Shown: positions 38,301-50,245 of the stretch, one piece after another | Numbering within the stretch: the stretch's first letter is position 1 | How the letters are laid out: the number at the start of each line of letters is the position of its first letter | Assembly: GCA_905250125.1 (NCBI GenBank) | Contig: CAJNOL010000017.1 | Coordinates: forward strand, 310,001-374,000 | Reading direction: 5' to 3' | Length of the DNA stretch: 64,000 nucleotides | Origin: Rotaria sordida | Taxonomy: Eukaryota > Rotifera > Eurotatoria > Philodinida > Philodinidae | Notes under the pieces: generated by a model | What the model was told of the DNA's origin: nothing | The model's database searches: none | The model's input: only the letters and a program-made list of their open reading frames with translations | Position numbers and translations under genes: made by a program

Positions 38301-39881
38301 ACACATTTTACATCACCAATTCGACGGTAAAAAGAACTTTTCATTTTTCTTTGTATCTTCGATAGTTTTTTTTTTAGATATGCTGATGTACTTGTTCATC
38401 GATTATTAGCTGCAGGTATTAATGCCGATGCAACATTTCCTGATTTACTTAATAAACGGGTTTTACAACAAATATGTAATAATTTAAATTATCGTCATCG
38501 TATGGCTCAATATGCAGCACGTGCATCTGTTGATTTACATACACAAGTATATTTTGTTTTATGACATATACATTATATATCGATTAATTTGAAATATAAT
38601 TTTATAGTTATTCTTCAAAAATATGAATACCAACGAAGATGGTTATGTATTTGCTGTACGAAAAAATGCATTACAGATATTATTACCACGTTATGGATTA
38701 GAAACAACATTGTTTTTAAGAGATAAAGATGGAAAATCAGTTGGAGAATTTCATGAAGAGGTAAAATTTTTAAACGATAAAAAAATATTTTTAGTATCCA
38801 CCCCTTCAGACAAGTCAAAAAGTATACGCCATGACCAGAATTTGAATATGAACTTAAGCTCCTATGCGAATATGCTAAAAATTATCGGAGTCGATCATTT
38901 TTGTAGAGTAGATATTTCTCTACAAAATGTGATATTGAACTAAGTTGTAGCTTTCATCGAAGTAAGGTGACAAGCATTTTTCCAAGAGCTCCTTTCAATG
39001 TAAAATTTCAAACATGAATATTTAGGAAAAACAAAAATTGAGGTGTCTGGTCGAAAGACAAAAAATAGTGCATTTTGTAAGATAGCTTCTGATCGTTAAG
39101 CTGATGATTTCAACTTTTAGTGTCGAATGACAATAGTGAAAATATAAAAATTTACTGTTCAATGTAATTTTTTTCAGCTTTTCAAAGATTATTTCACTAT
39201 TCTTGAACAAAAACTGCGACAATATTCGAAAAGAGCATCCTAACTTATAACTCGTCGGATAATACTTTCTAGCGGATCAAGGATGAATAAACATCTTGTC
39301 TAAAAACTTTTGCGATTATCCATTATCAATAAGTTGTTATTATAAGATAATGAATTACTTCCTTATTACATTTCTCGAAGATTAGAATAAAACAATCCCT
39401 CCTGAGATTAGCAACAGCAGCTATATATATCATGTTTCACATTTTAATACCATAGGAATTACGCTAACAATTTTTTTGTATTAGAATTAATGGTTAAGAT
39501 ATAGAAGATAACACAAATCTGAGTGTATAATTATTTTGATATTGATCATCTAATTTTACTATCTCGAATTAGTTGACTAAAGATATTTTTCGATCAATGA
39601 TCTGACAACGTACATTCTTTTTTTGACTATCTACTTTGATATTTTAGGAATCTACACAAACAATAAATAATCTCACAATACATATGTTCGATCCAGTAAC
39701 TGTTCAAATTAGTGTTGATAGTAATAATATTCAACGACAACGTATACAAATTCATCTTGTTAAACCATTTATTGACGGTTTTAGTGTTGCACCTATTGTT
39801 AAAAATAAAACAACAATAGACGAAATTGATAATACAATAACAACACCAGTTAAACGTCTTAAAGTAAAATCATCTAAATAA
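32370..39881 (+). CDS. DIS3: Exosome exoribonuclease DIS3 (Rrp44)
   Basis: Twenty exons, 965 residues (human about 958): 32370-32603, 32662-32724, 32791-32885, 32936-33039, 33913-33987, 34042-34145, 34213-34356, 34422-34571, 35378-35500, 35560-35697, 35767-35913, 35980-36096, 36152-36318, 37473-37557, 37619-37833, 37887-38043, 38103-38326, 38378-38546, 38608-38760, 39648-39881. DIS3 is the processive 3'-5' RNase of the exosome. The N-terminal PIN endonuclease keeps LLVDTN (Asp71), Glu99 in VLDEV, the NDRNDRA segment and [10 protein letters not shown]. Cold-shock regions ([29 protein letters not shown]) precede the RNB core with [10 protein letters not shown] (Asp482, 484, 485), HIADVTHFV, and [23 protein letters not shown]-terminal S1 domain ends in a basic tail. 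All catalytic acids are present. Four introns exceed 800 bp, and two of these contain fold-back elements. Confidence 0.96.
34600..35340. repeat. Fold-back element in DIS3 intron 8
   Basis: Two diverged inverted arms (about 34600-34890 and 34990-35340) flank a centre near 34940. Termini pair as TGTCGGATAAGATGAT against the reverse complement of ATCGTCGTATCCGACA, and inner parts as CATCTTTCAAGAACGG against CCGTTTTTGAAAGATC, and CTCATCATGTCCTATCATTTG against its inverted counterpart near 35080. It fills the intron except for its splice sites. Confidence 0.75.
36865..37270. repeat. Fold-back element in DIS3 intron 13
   Basis: Arms of nearly 200 bp are inverted around a centre at about 37070 with almost no spacer. 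AAAAGAAAAGCTTGAAAG pairs with CTTTTCTT-type sequence near 37215-37235, and GGACAACGAATTCGA pairs with GAATTCGTTATCC near 37165. The rest of this 1154-bp intron shows no recognisable structure. Confidence 0.75.
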
Positions 39882-40042
39882 AACTTCACATTTCTTGTTT
39901 TCTCTTTTTGATTCTTATGTGATTTATAAAAAAGAAAAAGAAAAAAACCAAAATAAAGGTGTGATTTTGTATTTTGTTCTTTCTTTGGAAATAGGATGTT
40001 GACTAGAATTTTTTCGCATACACATTTATATATATATGTCAC
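39882..40042. other. Convergent 3' ends of DIS3 and next gene
   Basis: 160 bp separates the DIS3 stop from the stop of the minus-strand gene. The two 3' UTRs therefore probably overlap or abut. Confidence 0.6.
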
Positions 40043-43000
40043 TTATGATTCATTAGCAACTAGTTCTGTTGTTGGTGTACGACGTGTAATACTTCGTGGT
40101 CGATTAACATATTTTGTTAAAATAGGCATTTCAAGTACAGTTGTTTGTTTTTGTGGAATAGATGATTTTGATGTTGATGGACGACAATTTGTATTCTATA
40201 ATAAGGATATATTATTTAAATTGTTAATTGAAGAATTTTCAAAATGTTGTGATACTAAAGGTGTAGTGTGTATAGTAGTATGTTTTTGTAACGGTGATAT
40301 CAATGGAAGAGGTGATGGTGATATAGGTGCATGATTTAATGTACTTAAAATTTGTGCAGATAAAAGTACCTCAGAACCTAATGATGATTTATTATCAGTT
40401 CGACCTGGTATCCGTGATGCTGATTGTGGTGCTGGACGATGATTCAAAGTTGTACCTTTAATTATACGTTTTCTCATATCACGTAAATCAAGTGATGTGT
40501 GATTTTTTATAAGCTGTTGATCTTTTATATGTAATTTTGACGTTGTTGTTGTTGTTGTTATTGTTGATGATGGTAGTTGTCGAGGAATATGTTTTGCTCG
40601 CGAAGCATTAACTTCATATCGAACATAAGCTTGTGCAAGATTATAATCAATTAATGGTTTTTTAAATAGATCTGTATTATGATCATTATTATTATTATTA
40701 TTATTATTATCATGAATAATACCAGGAATTTTTTGAACTTCTTTATATGCTAAACCTTTATAAAGAAATTTTGATTTTGGTATTGGTCGAATATTTGGTA
40801 ATACTTGTCGATTATAATTTGTTGAATCTTGAAATAATTGTTCTTGTTGTAATATTTGTAAATCTTCAATAGGATATTGACTTCGTTTTGACGTTGGTTG
40901 TATATGAACAGGTACACATGTAACAACAGAACGCCACATTTTTGTTGTTTCTTCTTTATTTTCAACGTTATGTTGTTCTTCAGCTTCAATAAATGTTGCA
41001 AGAGTATTATTTCTTAATTGAATATCATCTGATGTTCTACGAATATCTGTTTGTTGATTTGTTAATAGATTTTCACTATGATTTTTATCTTGATCTGTAA
41101 GATTTTTATATGAAGGAGATTTTTTATTTCTATATGCTGATAAAACTGTACGAGATCGTTGAGATATTTTTATTGTTGATGATGTAGTTCGAATAGCTGT
41201 TGATTTACGAGATTTTGTCGGTGAAATAACACGATCAATTTCAAGTTGTTGAACTTGTATTGGTGAAAAATAAACGTGTCCGTTATAACCTCTCCAAACC
41301 TATAAAAATTTTAGATAAAATTAAAAAAATGATGTTAAATAATCCAAATATTATGGGACAACAAGGTCCACCTCCTAATCAAGTTCAACCACCAACTCAA
41401 ACTCAACAACCAACAACAACAACAACTACAACATCACAAATGATACCCGGTGCTATTAATCCAACAATGACTGTACAAGCACGTCAAAATCAAAATGATG
41501 ATATATTAGCACGTTGTCTTACTCAAACTCAACGTCTTCGTGAAAATCTTCAAGGTTTACTTAATACAACAAAACAAGCAGCACATATTGAAACAGATGA
41601 ACAAACATCATCATCATCATCATCAACAACAACAACAACAACAAATCTTTCAACAAATTCAACAATAAGAAATAATATTGATCGTAAATTATATGAAATG
41701 AGTACATCACTTGATCAATTATTTGGTTTACTTGATCAATATGATTTTAAATTTTTACAAAGTCAACAAACATTAGTTAATCATTATAATGAATTATCCT
41801 ATGAAAAACAAGGTACAGTAATAGATGAATGGTCATCAAATGTAAAATGGGCTGATAAATTAATTGATATATTTCCTTTAATGCATCCAAGTACTCAAAA
41901 TTATCGTCGAAGTAATTATCGAACAATAAATTCAAATATTCGTTCACGTGTTGATGGACCATCATCAGCAATAATTGATCGTGTTATAGCACAATTTGAA
42001 TCTTCTCTACCACAGCAACAGCAACAACAACAGCAATCATCACAAAAAGAATATTCAATTAGTGTACAACGTTTATCAGATCATTTACATATTATTGAAT
42101 TTAGTTTATTTCGTTCGGGATTAGATATTTATTTATATGTTCGACATTGTACTGTTGAACATGTTATTGTTAAACCATTAAATGAAAAAAAATTATTTTC
42201 AAATAATTTAAATAATAAATTATCAACAAATTATCGTGCTTTAGACTTAATTGCTGGACATATACGTGCAGCTGCTGTTTATTATGCACAATTTACAATG
42301 CAAGTTGATCAAGCATTAGGAAAATTATTATTATATATACATAAATATCAAACATTACATGGACAAAAATGTATTAATTGTCAAAAACATTTATTAAATG
42401 GTTTACAACCAACATGGAGAGATTTTAAAACTTATGAATGTTTTCATGAAGAATGTTTAAATTGAAATTCAAAAAAAAAAAGGGATTTGACATAGATAAT
42501 ATTTTAAAATTTTAATATTCTCACCTGGTGAATGTTATAAGAAAAAAAAGAAACTTCAAATGTAAAGCAAAAATATTATTGAATTTCATTAAGATTATTC
42601 GCTTCTTATTTTTTTTTTCTTACTTTTTTTTTCAATGTTTGTAAATATATGTTAAAAAAATATAGAAAGAACGATGCATGTATGTTATTGATTGTCGTTA
42701 CCATATAATTTACACTCGAATGTAAATTGATTTCTCCTTTCCTATCGATTGACTGTCTGCATACTAACGCAATGTCTTTACTCAACATGTCACATTCAAC
42801 ATATTAATTTTGACGACAAGCAAGAATGAGAAAAAAAATGAAATAGATACGGACCCGAAGTGGTGCCATAGGAACAGGTCGCTTCTGTTCAAGATAGTAA
42901 AATCGAGGATGTAGAAATCCAAAACCAGGTGGTGGATCACTTGATCCAAGTACAGCATTAACATCGTGATCAAGTTTAGTTTGACGTGGACTTTCTATTT

Positions 43001-43408
43001 TTTCATGAAGTACTGTAGCATAATCATATACTGACCGTGGAATAAATGTTTGTAGATGTTCACTAACAGCTGATGGTGATGGATCATCATGTGACCTTTA
43101 AATTTTACAAATATTTTAATTATTCAGAATGAAAAAATAAAAAAAAAACATAAATAAATCAATTCTTACATTTTATCTTGAAGATTATCATTTACAGTTG
43201 TTGGTATTAATATAGATGATATTTCTTGTGATTGTTTATTATTTAAAATTTCTTCTATTTCATCATTTGCTATGGGTGTATCTTGAGAATCAGCTGATGA
43301 TTTAACATCAATATCAATATCATCGTCATAATCATTTAGAGTAATTGATTTTACTTGTTTATCATCAGGTACTGTTGTAAGAAACGTTTGATTAGTACCC
43401 TCCGTCAT
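40043..43408 (-). CDS. Unrecognised 558-residue protein, hosts MED27
   Basis: Four exons (43408-43170, 43095-42855, 41299-40256, 40195-40043) join with consistent phases to 558 residues. The N-terminal 80 residues are acidic (NDYDDDIDIDVKS). Residues about 80-185 look like the conserved core: SVYDYATVLHEKIESPRQTK, DPPPGFGFLHPRFYYLEQKR, then, across the big intron, PLRVWRGYNGHVYFSPIQVQ. The remainder is basic and Ser/Thr/Asn-rich with an Asn run and several Lys/Arg patches, mostly disordered. The 60-bp last intron is inferred: without it the protein stops at 40196, but with it coding-like sequence continues in frame for 51 codons. Intron 2 (42854-41300) contains MED27 on the opposite strand. 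I do not know the family; a cytoskeletal or ciliary scaffold would be a guess. Confidence 0.7.
41329..42465 (+). CDS. MED27: Mediator complex subunit 27
   Basis: A single-exon reading frame of 378 residues, longer than the roughly 310 of vertebrate MED27 because of a Pro/Gln/Thr-rich N-terminus and Ser, Thr and Gln runs. MED27 belongs to the upper tail of Mediator, which links activators to RNA polymerase II. The central part has the helical block LYEMSTSLDQLFGLLDQYDF. The C-terminus carries the family's diagnostic zinc-ribbon-like end: CINCQKHLLNG (Cys348, Cys351), PTWRDFKTYECFHEEC with His373 and Cys376. Two ATGs are adjacent at the start. A TTTTAG acceptor at 41309-41314 suggests an upstream non-coding exon. 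The gene sits wholly inside an intron of the minus-strand neighbour. Its 5' leader begins about 30 bp from that gene's exon 3, so promoter or UTR and host exon must overlap. Confidence 0.9.
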   Translation: MMLNNPNIMGQQGPPPNQVQPPTQTQQPTTTTTTTSQMIPGAINPTMTVQARQNQNDDILARCLTQTQRLRENLQGLLNTTKQAAHIETDEQTSSSSSSTTTTTTNLSTNSTIRNNIDRKLYEMSTSLDQLFGLLDQYDFKFLQSQQTLVNHYNELSYEKQGTVIDEWSSNVKWADKLIDIFPLMHPSTQNYRRSNYRTINSNIRSRVDGPSSAIIDRVIAQFESSLPQQQQQQQQSSQKEYSISVQRLSDHLHIIEFSLFRSGLDIYLYVRHCTVEHVIVKPLNEKKLFSNNLNNKLSTNYRALDLIAGHIRAAAVYYAQFTMQVDQALGKLLLYIHKYQTLHGQKCINCQKHLLNGLQPTWRDFKTYECFHEECLN

Positions 43409-44299
43409 CCTAGACAAAACCAAAAAAAGAAAAGAAATGTTCGAAATAAATTCGATTTTTATTGTTGAAAGACTTCAGGTTCAATTTCTTACACGTTTCG
43501 TCAGTTAGAACTTATATATTGTATGAAAGAAAGAGAAATTGAAAACGTTTTGTTTGCATTTTTATTCCGCGTCAATTGAAATGAAAATGTAAAGAAAAAA
43601 AATTGTAACGTTTATTTTATGCATACTTACTTCGACGTTTTTTTTAATGTGTCTCATTGACTTACTCATGTAAATAATACAAAGAAATTTATATATACAC
43701 AATGAATATCAACTTTAAAATAATAATTAAAATACATTCGAATTTGTCTTTGTTTTTTTGTAAATAAATATTATCAAACTGTTATTTATTTAGTTAATTG
43801 TTCTTGTTTTGTAATTAATCTTAGCATTGTTAAGAAATATTTCGATTAGGCCAATAAATTATAAATAAGATATATCGTCTGATAGACTATAAGCTATAAT
43901 ATACATTGTCTTGCCTCATTGTAATACATTTTTATTAAATTAAATATTTCGTTTTTCTGAAGTATTATAAAATTTATTTGATGTTGTCTAGCTGAATATT
44001 AAGTTCTGATAAACTTGTAAAATTAATAAATTCTAACAACAATAGATGAATTTAGTCATGAACAAGTATCTATGTAAATGAATTTTTTTATTAAAATCGT
44101 TTAATGCACACTAAATACATTTTGAAAGTTATCCAAAAAAAACCTTCTATAAAAGATGAGGTTCATAGTTCTTTTTTCGTTAAAAATAAGTAGTTTTTAG
44201 TGAATTTTCTCTCTCTCTCTCTTTCTCAAGAACGATTATTTAAAAAAGTTTTATATAAAATCTCAAAAAAACAAACAAACAATATAAAAAGTTTTTATT
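43409..44299. other. Intergenic, no gene seen
   Basis: AT-rich sequence between the CIMIP5-like gene's 3' end and the start of the minus-strand host gene, so it holds the latter's promoter. Nothing recognisable was found. Confidence 0.5.
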
Positions 44300-44902
44300 T
44301 TAATCATAGCCAAGTATTTCTTTTGGCACACGTTTTTTATGCTGATCATCAAAACGTGTCTGTAGACTTCGAATTTCTTGTCCGGAATCAGTTTGTAAAC
44401 GCCAACCATAATCATGACCACGAGAATTAGGAATCTTAATAAACATAAAACAAAAGCAAAAGGTCACTAAAAATTTCAATTTAGATTTCGTTTTCCAACC
44501 GTGTTTGAAAAACGTGTTGAATTTTGTAGTGGTGGTTTGTCTGGTTTTAAATTTCCCTAAATAATTTCAACAATTTTCATATAATTTAATAAAATTAGAA
44601 AAGTCAAATTACTTTAGGATCATAGTCCGCCATCCAACCGTACATTTGTTTCCATTGTTTTCGAGTTGATTCTTCTTTTGACACGCTTTCAATCCAAATT
44701 TGTGCTAAATCCCATGGAGTAAATGCTCCATCATCGAGTTTTTTTGTACTGGTTCCACCAGTAGCTGCTGGTGGTGCACGTGCTGGAGCTGGTGGTGCAG
44801 CTGCTTCAGTTCGATTTCTAGATTTAGATAATAAAAAACAATAAATCAGAAAATTTAGCAAAAAAAACGTTTCTTGTACCCTTTTCGAAGTAAATTGGCC
44901 AT
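44300..44902 (-). CDS. CIMIP5: Ciliary microtubule inner protein 5-like (C2orf50)
   Basis: Four exons (44902-44880, 44817-44613, 44556-44500, 44434-44300) give 139 residues. After an Ala/Pro-rich N-terminus the core shows the C2orf50 pattern: D-x-A-Q-I-W near residue 45, KQWKQMYGWMADYDPKGNLK, a Pro-rich hinge, FSNTIPNSRGHDYGWRL and a terminal TxxGQEIRSLQTRF. Vertebrate CIMIP5 has the same order (W, W..W..DYDPxGN, FSxTVPxS, GxRxxTxxGQ). Members bind inside doublet microtubules of motile cilia. The match is by remembered motif order, so orthology is likely but unproven. The ZIP gene ends 200 bp upstream on the same strand. Confidence 0.7.
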
Positions 44903-45101
44903 GACTACACACACGGTCTCTATGTTTCTCTCACTAATATAAACATACACACTCTTTCTTTTTCTTTCTCACCCCACACACACACACACACACATACAAT
45001 GACACTCTCCTCTTCAAACAACTTGAAACGAGAGAAAAAAAAATTTACTTTATTTTCTTTTTATTAAGAAAAATATGAATGCATTCCAGAAAAAAAAGAT
45101 G
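44903..45101. other. Short spacer with CA repeat
   Basis: 200 bp between the ZIP stop and the CIMIP5-like start on the same strand, containing a (CA)n run at about 44974-44996. It probably combines the 3' UTR of one gene with the promoter of the next. Confidence 0.5.
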
Positions 45102-45842
45102 TTAATGCGCATGTTGATACCATAAACTAATTAGAACAATAATTAAAAATCCAACAAATATCAAAATTATATTAACGAATGGGCAAAGTTTTGTTTTCAT
45201 AAGATCATCATAGATCATATCAATAAATGTTATATATATAAATGTTCCTGCACTTAAACATTGTAAAATTCCATTTATTAAATTTAATCTAGATGAATCT
45301 GAACTAACTAATAAACCTATAAATACACCAATTGGTCCCATTATACTCCAAATAGACATAGCACAAAATACTTGAAAATAATTTTTATTATTAATCAATA
45401 GACGAAGTGTTACTGAAAATGCAAGTAAAGACATATGAAAACAAATAGCACCTAATAAAAGCCATAATGTTGCTGTATCTTTTGTTTGTCCACCAATGAG
45501 AATCCCATCTAAAATAGATTCATGTATATGTATAAAGAAGGACAAAAACAAAAGAATTTTATTACATACTAAAAAAATAATGAACACCAAGGCCAAAAAC
45601 AATTGTAACAAGACGTCCTAATTGATGATTATGATGCGATGTCACTGACGAATCAATTAATTTTTCTTGTTCATTTTTATTTTGTCTTTTTGATAAATAT
45701 AATTCAAAAAGATTTGTTAATTCTTGAATGATACATATAAGAAAAAATCCGAGACCAATTAATAAATAACCCATATTAATTGTATGCCATTGATAAGCAA
45801 CAAGTTCAAGAGAATTTGGAAGGATTATCATTAATAGAGTAC
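45102..45842 (-). CDS. ZIP-family zinc transporter, 5' part missing
   Basis: Two exons are visible (45842-45570, 45508-45102). They join as HYFFNGILIGG and encode the C-terminal about 225 residues of a ZIP (SLC39) transporter, a multi-pass carrier that moves zinc into the cytosol. Visible are a hydrophobic helix (MGYLLIGLGFFLICIIQELT), a His-containing loop (SHHNHQLG), and a GVHYFF...GILIGG helix at the position of the family's HxxxEGxxxG metal-site helix. The second metal helix includes ICFHM, and three more helices run to QHAH at the end. The His...Asp/Glu pattern of the first metal site is altered here. The upstream exon(s) would fall in or beyond the run of Ns at 45874-45883, so the gene is incomplete because of the assembly. 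Confidence 0.75.
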
Positions 45843-45873
45843 CTAATTTTTAATAAATGACATAAAAATAAAA

Positions 45874-45883
45874 NNNNNNNNNN
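45874..45883. other. Assembly gap (10 N)
   Basis: Ten unknown bases lie just upstream of the first visible ZIP exon. Ten Ns is a conventional placeholder, so the true length is not known and the missing ZIP 5' exons may be in it. Confidence 0.95.
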
Positions 45884-48264
45884 GAAATGTCCAATAATAT
45901 CAGACAATAATGTAATTATAAATAAGAATTTCAATTTCTATACAAAAGAATATCCTGAAAGTTCAGGAAAATGATTATAACTTGAGAAGAAGGATTTAAT
46001 AACACAAACTCTTTCAGGATTTTCATCTACAGTATGAGTCATACTTGTGAGCAAAATATGAGTTCAAATGAAGATCATCAGTCGGATGGGTTGCCTCATG
46101 ATAGTCACTCTTTTTATAGAACACTAAGTGGTAATAAAGAAATTTATCGGTTATATTTCAACGAATTTTGTCACTAGAAATCTAGAGAAGTCGTTTTTTT
46201 GCTTATTTCATGTAAAAGTTTATGAAATAATATGCAAAGAAATCTTTAAACTTGTAAATGAAAACGATTTTTATTTGATATGTTTTGCAAGAGGGAATCT
46301 TTTTTTAAATGTATCTCAACAGAATTGAACATCAATATTATATTGTTGACTTTTGCAAAACGATCATCTGTTATCTAAATGTTAGATCTGCCAGAATCAT
46401 TCAACATAGTTTACAATAATATATTTCAATGAATAATAGATCTAACTTCAGTTGCATCATGTATTAGAGAATGATTAGATTTTCGTTCTATCGATGGGCA
46501 TATTCTATATTAGAATAATTTGTTCTTTTATAATGCAATTAAAACAGACTGATATCAGCTCAACATAGGATAGGACGAAAAAAGCCATCCCATGGGATAT
46601 TTCAATTGTCAAATGTCTTTTAAAAGATATGAAATTTGTTCAAACATTTACCGATCGATTCATGCCTATACCCACTTGATGTTCTTAAAAACATTAGTGA
46701 TTACTAACAAAGTTTGGAATTTTTTAGATTGTTTTTTTAATCCTGTGACGGAGATAATGGAAAACTCCTAACAACAAGAAGATAAATTAATTTACATATA
46801 ATTTGTTTGTCTCATAGGATGAGACGATCCCCAAAAAATTCCCATCTCATCCCATGAAACTCATGGGATGAAACTTTTCCATCCCACGCGGAGCCCTGGT
46901 GTTGATATAGTGACCGTATATTTATTACTTTGTCGCACATGTTTATTTGATCACATGTTGGATTGACATGATATATTTTAAACAATACATCATGGTGATT
47001 TTTTATAATGGTAATTGGGATAATTAATCTTTTTCCTTAGTGTTATTAAAAAAAATTTTTTTTTCGTTAATTTATCCAAAATCTACAATGTTTATTATCG
47101 AAAATATAATAAACCTCTTCCCGCAATAGAAGATTCCGAGTCTTCTATTGTGTCGCAGGTATTTTTATTATTTTTTAATTAAAAGAATTTTTCGAAAAAC
47201 TAAAAAGATTTCGAGGATTTAGAAAGAAATTTTTAGAATTTTAAATGCCAAGAAATAATGTTGACGTCAATCTTTTAACTCTGAAAACTAAGCGTATTTT
47301 GCGAAAAATCAATCAATCAAGAGAAGTCTTTTATTACGTTCAACACATCGTACCTGAAGGGAGGTGTTTTATTCCGAGGATGGATTTAGTTTTTAAGTGA
47401 AAACGAAAAATTGATATTTAGCGATTATTAGAATTTTCTTGTTAGTCTTGGAATTAGCAATATTAAAAAACTAATAAATTTCTGTTTTTCACTTTATTAT
47501 TTCTTTCATAAACTATTTCGAACAACCGTTGTTAAATTTTTCTTGTTTTGACATCAACTAACATTTATAGTTTTAAATATGATCGGTAGTTGGATGAATT
47601 CGATATTTTTTTGATGTTGTTCTATTTATTGTGCTTCTTATATGTTATTTTAGATTATCTTATTATCCATTTTAATGGTTTCCAATGGATTCATTTTTTT
47701 TTTCGCTTCTTAATTGATTATCAAATGATTGATAAGTAATAGATGTCGTTCGATACACAATTAATAAAAATAAGATAAAAATAATAATAAATAGATAAAG
47801 AATTTTATTCTTTGTAAATAAACAATATTATTCAATATTTGTTATTGTTTTTTTTGTTTTATTGTCTATCATCAATTGGATAAGTTAAACATACATAATA
47901 TTCAAATGACTCATTTATTTAACAATATATCCTTCAAAATATTGAGTTACAAATCACTCTATCACCTTTTCAAATTAATTTTCTCTCTTATAGACAAATA
48001 ATCGTAACAAAAAAATAAGGAAAAAAATAAATAAATAAAACTATACCCTACGACTAATTCTATTGCGTAAATGAAGTGGGTCAACAGAAGAAAAAGAAAA
48101 AAAAAAGCACATGAATCATTATTAAAACATTGCTATCATCAAATTGTTTATCTTCCAACCACTTCGTATATGAAATTCATTTTTATTTTTATTTTTTGTT
48201 TAGATGATTATTTAAATGCGTTTTTAACGACACAAAACAAAAAAAAACAAATATTTTTCCATCA
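45884..48264. other. Intergenic, repeat-derived in part
   Basis: Between the gap and MTMR3/4. It contains the possible hAT-type MITE at 46540-46900. Near 47125-47150 is a short hairpin around AGAAGATTCCGAGTCTTCT. Small open frames (46128-46328, 48071-48292) show no recognisable motif. The first part may be the true flank of the ZIP gene or unrelated sequence joined across the gap. Confidence 0.45.
46540..46900. mobile_element. Possible hAT-type MITE
   Basis: The right side ends ATCCCACGCGGAGCCCTGG; its reverse complement begins CCAGGGCTCCGCGTGGGAT, a CAGGG-type hAT terminus. Internal CATAGGATGAG / ATCCCATGGGAT / CTCATGGGATG motifs recur in both orientations at 46567-46600 and 46815-46880. 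I could not find a matching left terminus or an 8-bp target duplication, so the limits are approximate. Confidence 0.35.
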
Positions 48265-50210
48265 ATGGTTGTCGGAGGTCCATCACCGGTGACAATTGTC
48301 GAAGAAGAAGATATTAATGTATGTGAATTATCAAATTCTGTTAGTGATGCAGCACCTTCATCATCAAATACAACAGAATTACCTATTGATCAAACAAATA
48401 ATATAAATGAATTTCCATTTGAATTTTTATCTGGTGAAGAATTAATTGATCATAATATGGATTTAACTGATGGTTATATTTATTTAACAACATATCGTTT
48501 ATTTGCATTTTCAAATCAATCATCATCATCACATTGTTCATTTATTAATTATCCAATACGTTTAATTGAAACAATTGAAGTAAAAGATAATATTTATTTA
48601 TCTATACAATGTAAAGATATTCGTTCATTTCGTTTAATGTTTACAACAACTGAAAAATGTTGTTATTGGTTTAAAAAATTAAATGAATATATAACAACAT
48701 TAATATGTTTAGATGATTTATTTGCTATTAAATATGCTTTAAATAAATCTCAACAAGATAATAATATAAAACATGATTATATTCGTCAAGAATTTATACG
48801 TTTACAATTAGATTCTTATCCATGGCGTTTAACAGATATAAATCATGATTATAAATTATCTCCAAGTTATCCAAATATTTGTGTTGTACCAGCAAATATA
48901 ACTGATGACGAAGTTCATGAAGTAGCAAAATTTCGTTCATATAAACGTTTTCCAACTATTGTTTGGAGGTAAATTGGTTTTTTTTATGATGATATTATTA
49001 TTATCTTTTTTTTGTAAATATTAGACATAATAATGGTGCAGTTATTGCACGAACAAGTCAACCAGAAGTTGGATGGCTTTTTTGGCGTTCAAAAGAAGAT
49101 GAAAAAATGATTCAAGCTATAATGAATGCTTGTAAAACAACAACAACAACAACAGAAGATTCCACTAATGAAATAAATTCAAATCGTTTATTAATTCTTG
49201 ATGCACGAAGTTATACAGCAGCACTTGCAAATCGTGCTAAAGGTGGTGGTTTTGAACATCCACCTTATTATTCAGATTGTGATGTACAATTTATGAATTT
49301 ACCTAATATTCATGTTATACGAAAAAGTGCATATATGTTAAGAGTTGCTGTTGCTAATGCAGTACAAGGAGAACAGTAAGATAGAAATTTTAGTTTTTGT
49401 ATACTGTAGAAAGGAAAAACATCGAAAAATTTTTATTTTTGACATAAGGGAGTGTATGTGAGGGGTGTAGGTGTGCGTTCGAGTCTTCTTTTCACCTACA
49501 CATTCACACCCACCCTGGGAACATCACTTTTTTCTTTTCCACCTTTCCTACTACCAATCAAACTAATAGTAAATTCAATAGCAATAAGAGTAGAAGATTC
49601 GTACATTGGCTCTTTTTTTTATTTATTGATACGATTCATTAATTTTTCAGGTAAAAAATTGTGTCGATTAAGTAAATCGATTATTTTTTTTCGGATTGTT
49701 TTTGAATATGTGAATGAAAAAATAAAATTCAATTTTTCTGTTATTTTATCAGTAGATTCTGCATTTTCATTTTCGATAAATTTATTTATTTTAGTTGGCT
49801 AGCACAATTAGAATCTTCAAGATGGTTACATAATTTATCTGCATTAATAAATGCAGCATCATTTGTTGTTGCTACTGTTAATAATCATGCTCGACCAGTA
49901 CTTATTCATTGTTCAGATGGTTGGGATCGTACACCACAAATTACAACATTAGCTGAAATAATGCTTGATTCATATTATCGTACAATAGAAGGTTTTCAAA
50001 TATTAGTACAACGTGAATGGATTGCATTTGGTCATAAATTTGCTGATCGTTGTGGACATGGAAATGGTGCAAATGATCTTCATGAACGTAGTCCAGTTTT
50101 TCTTCAATGGCTTGATTGTATTTATCAATTATATATACAAAATCCAACTGCATTTGAATTTAATGAAATGTTTCTTGTAAGATTTCAATTTACATTTATC
50201 CTTAAAAAAA

Positions 50211-50245
<35 letters not shown>

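Noticed and set aside
46128-46328. Small plus-strand frame after the assembly gap
   Set aside because: Low-complexity Phe/Lys peptide in AT-rich sequence with no motif and no exon partner.
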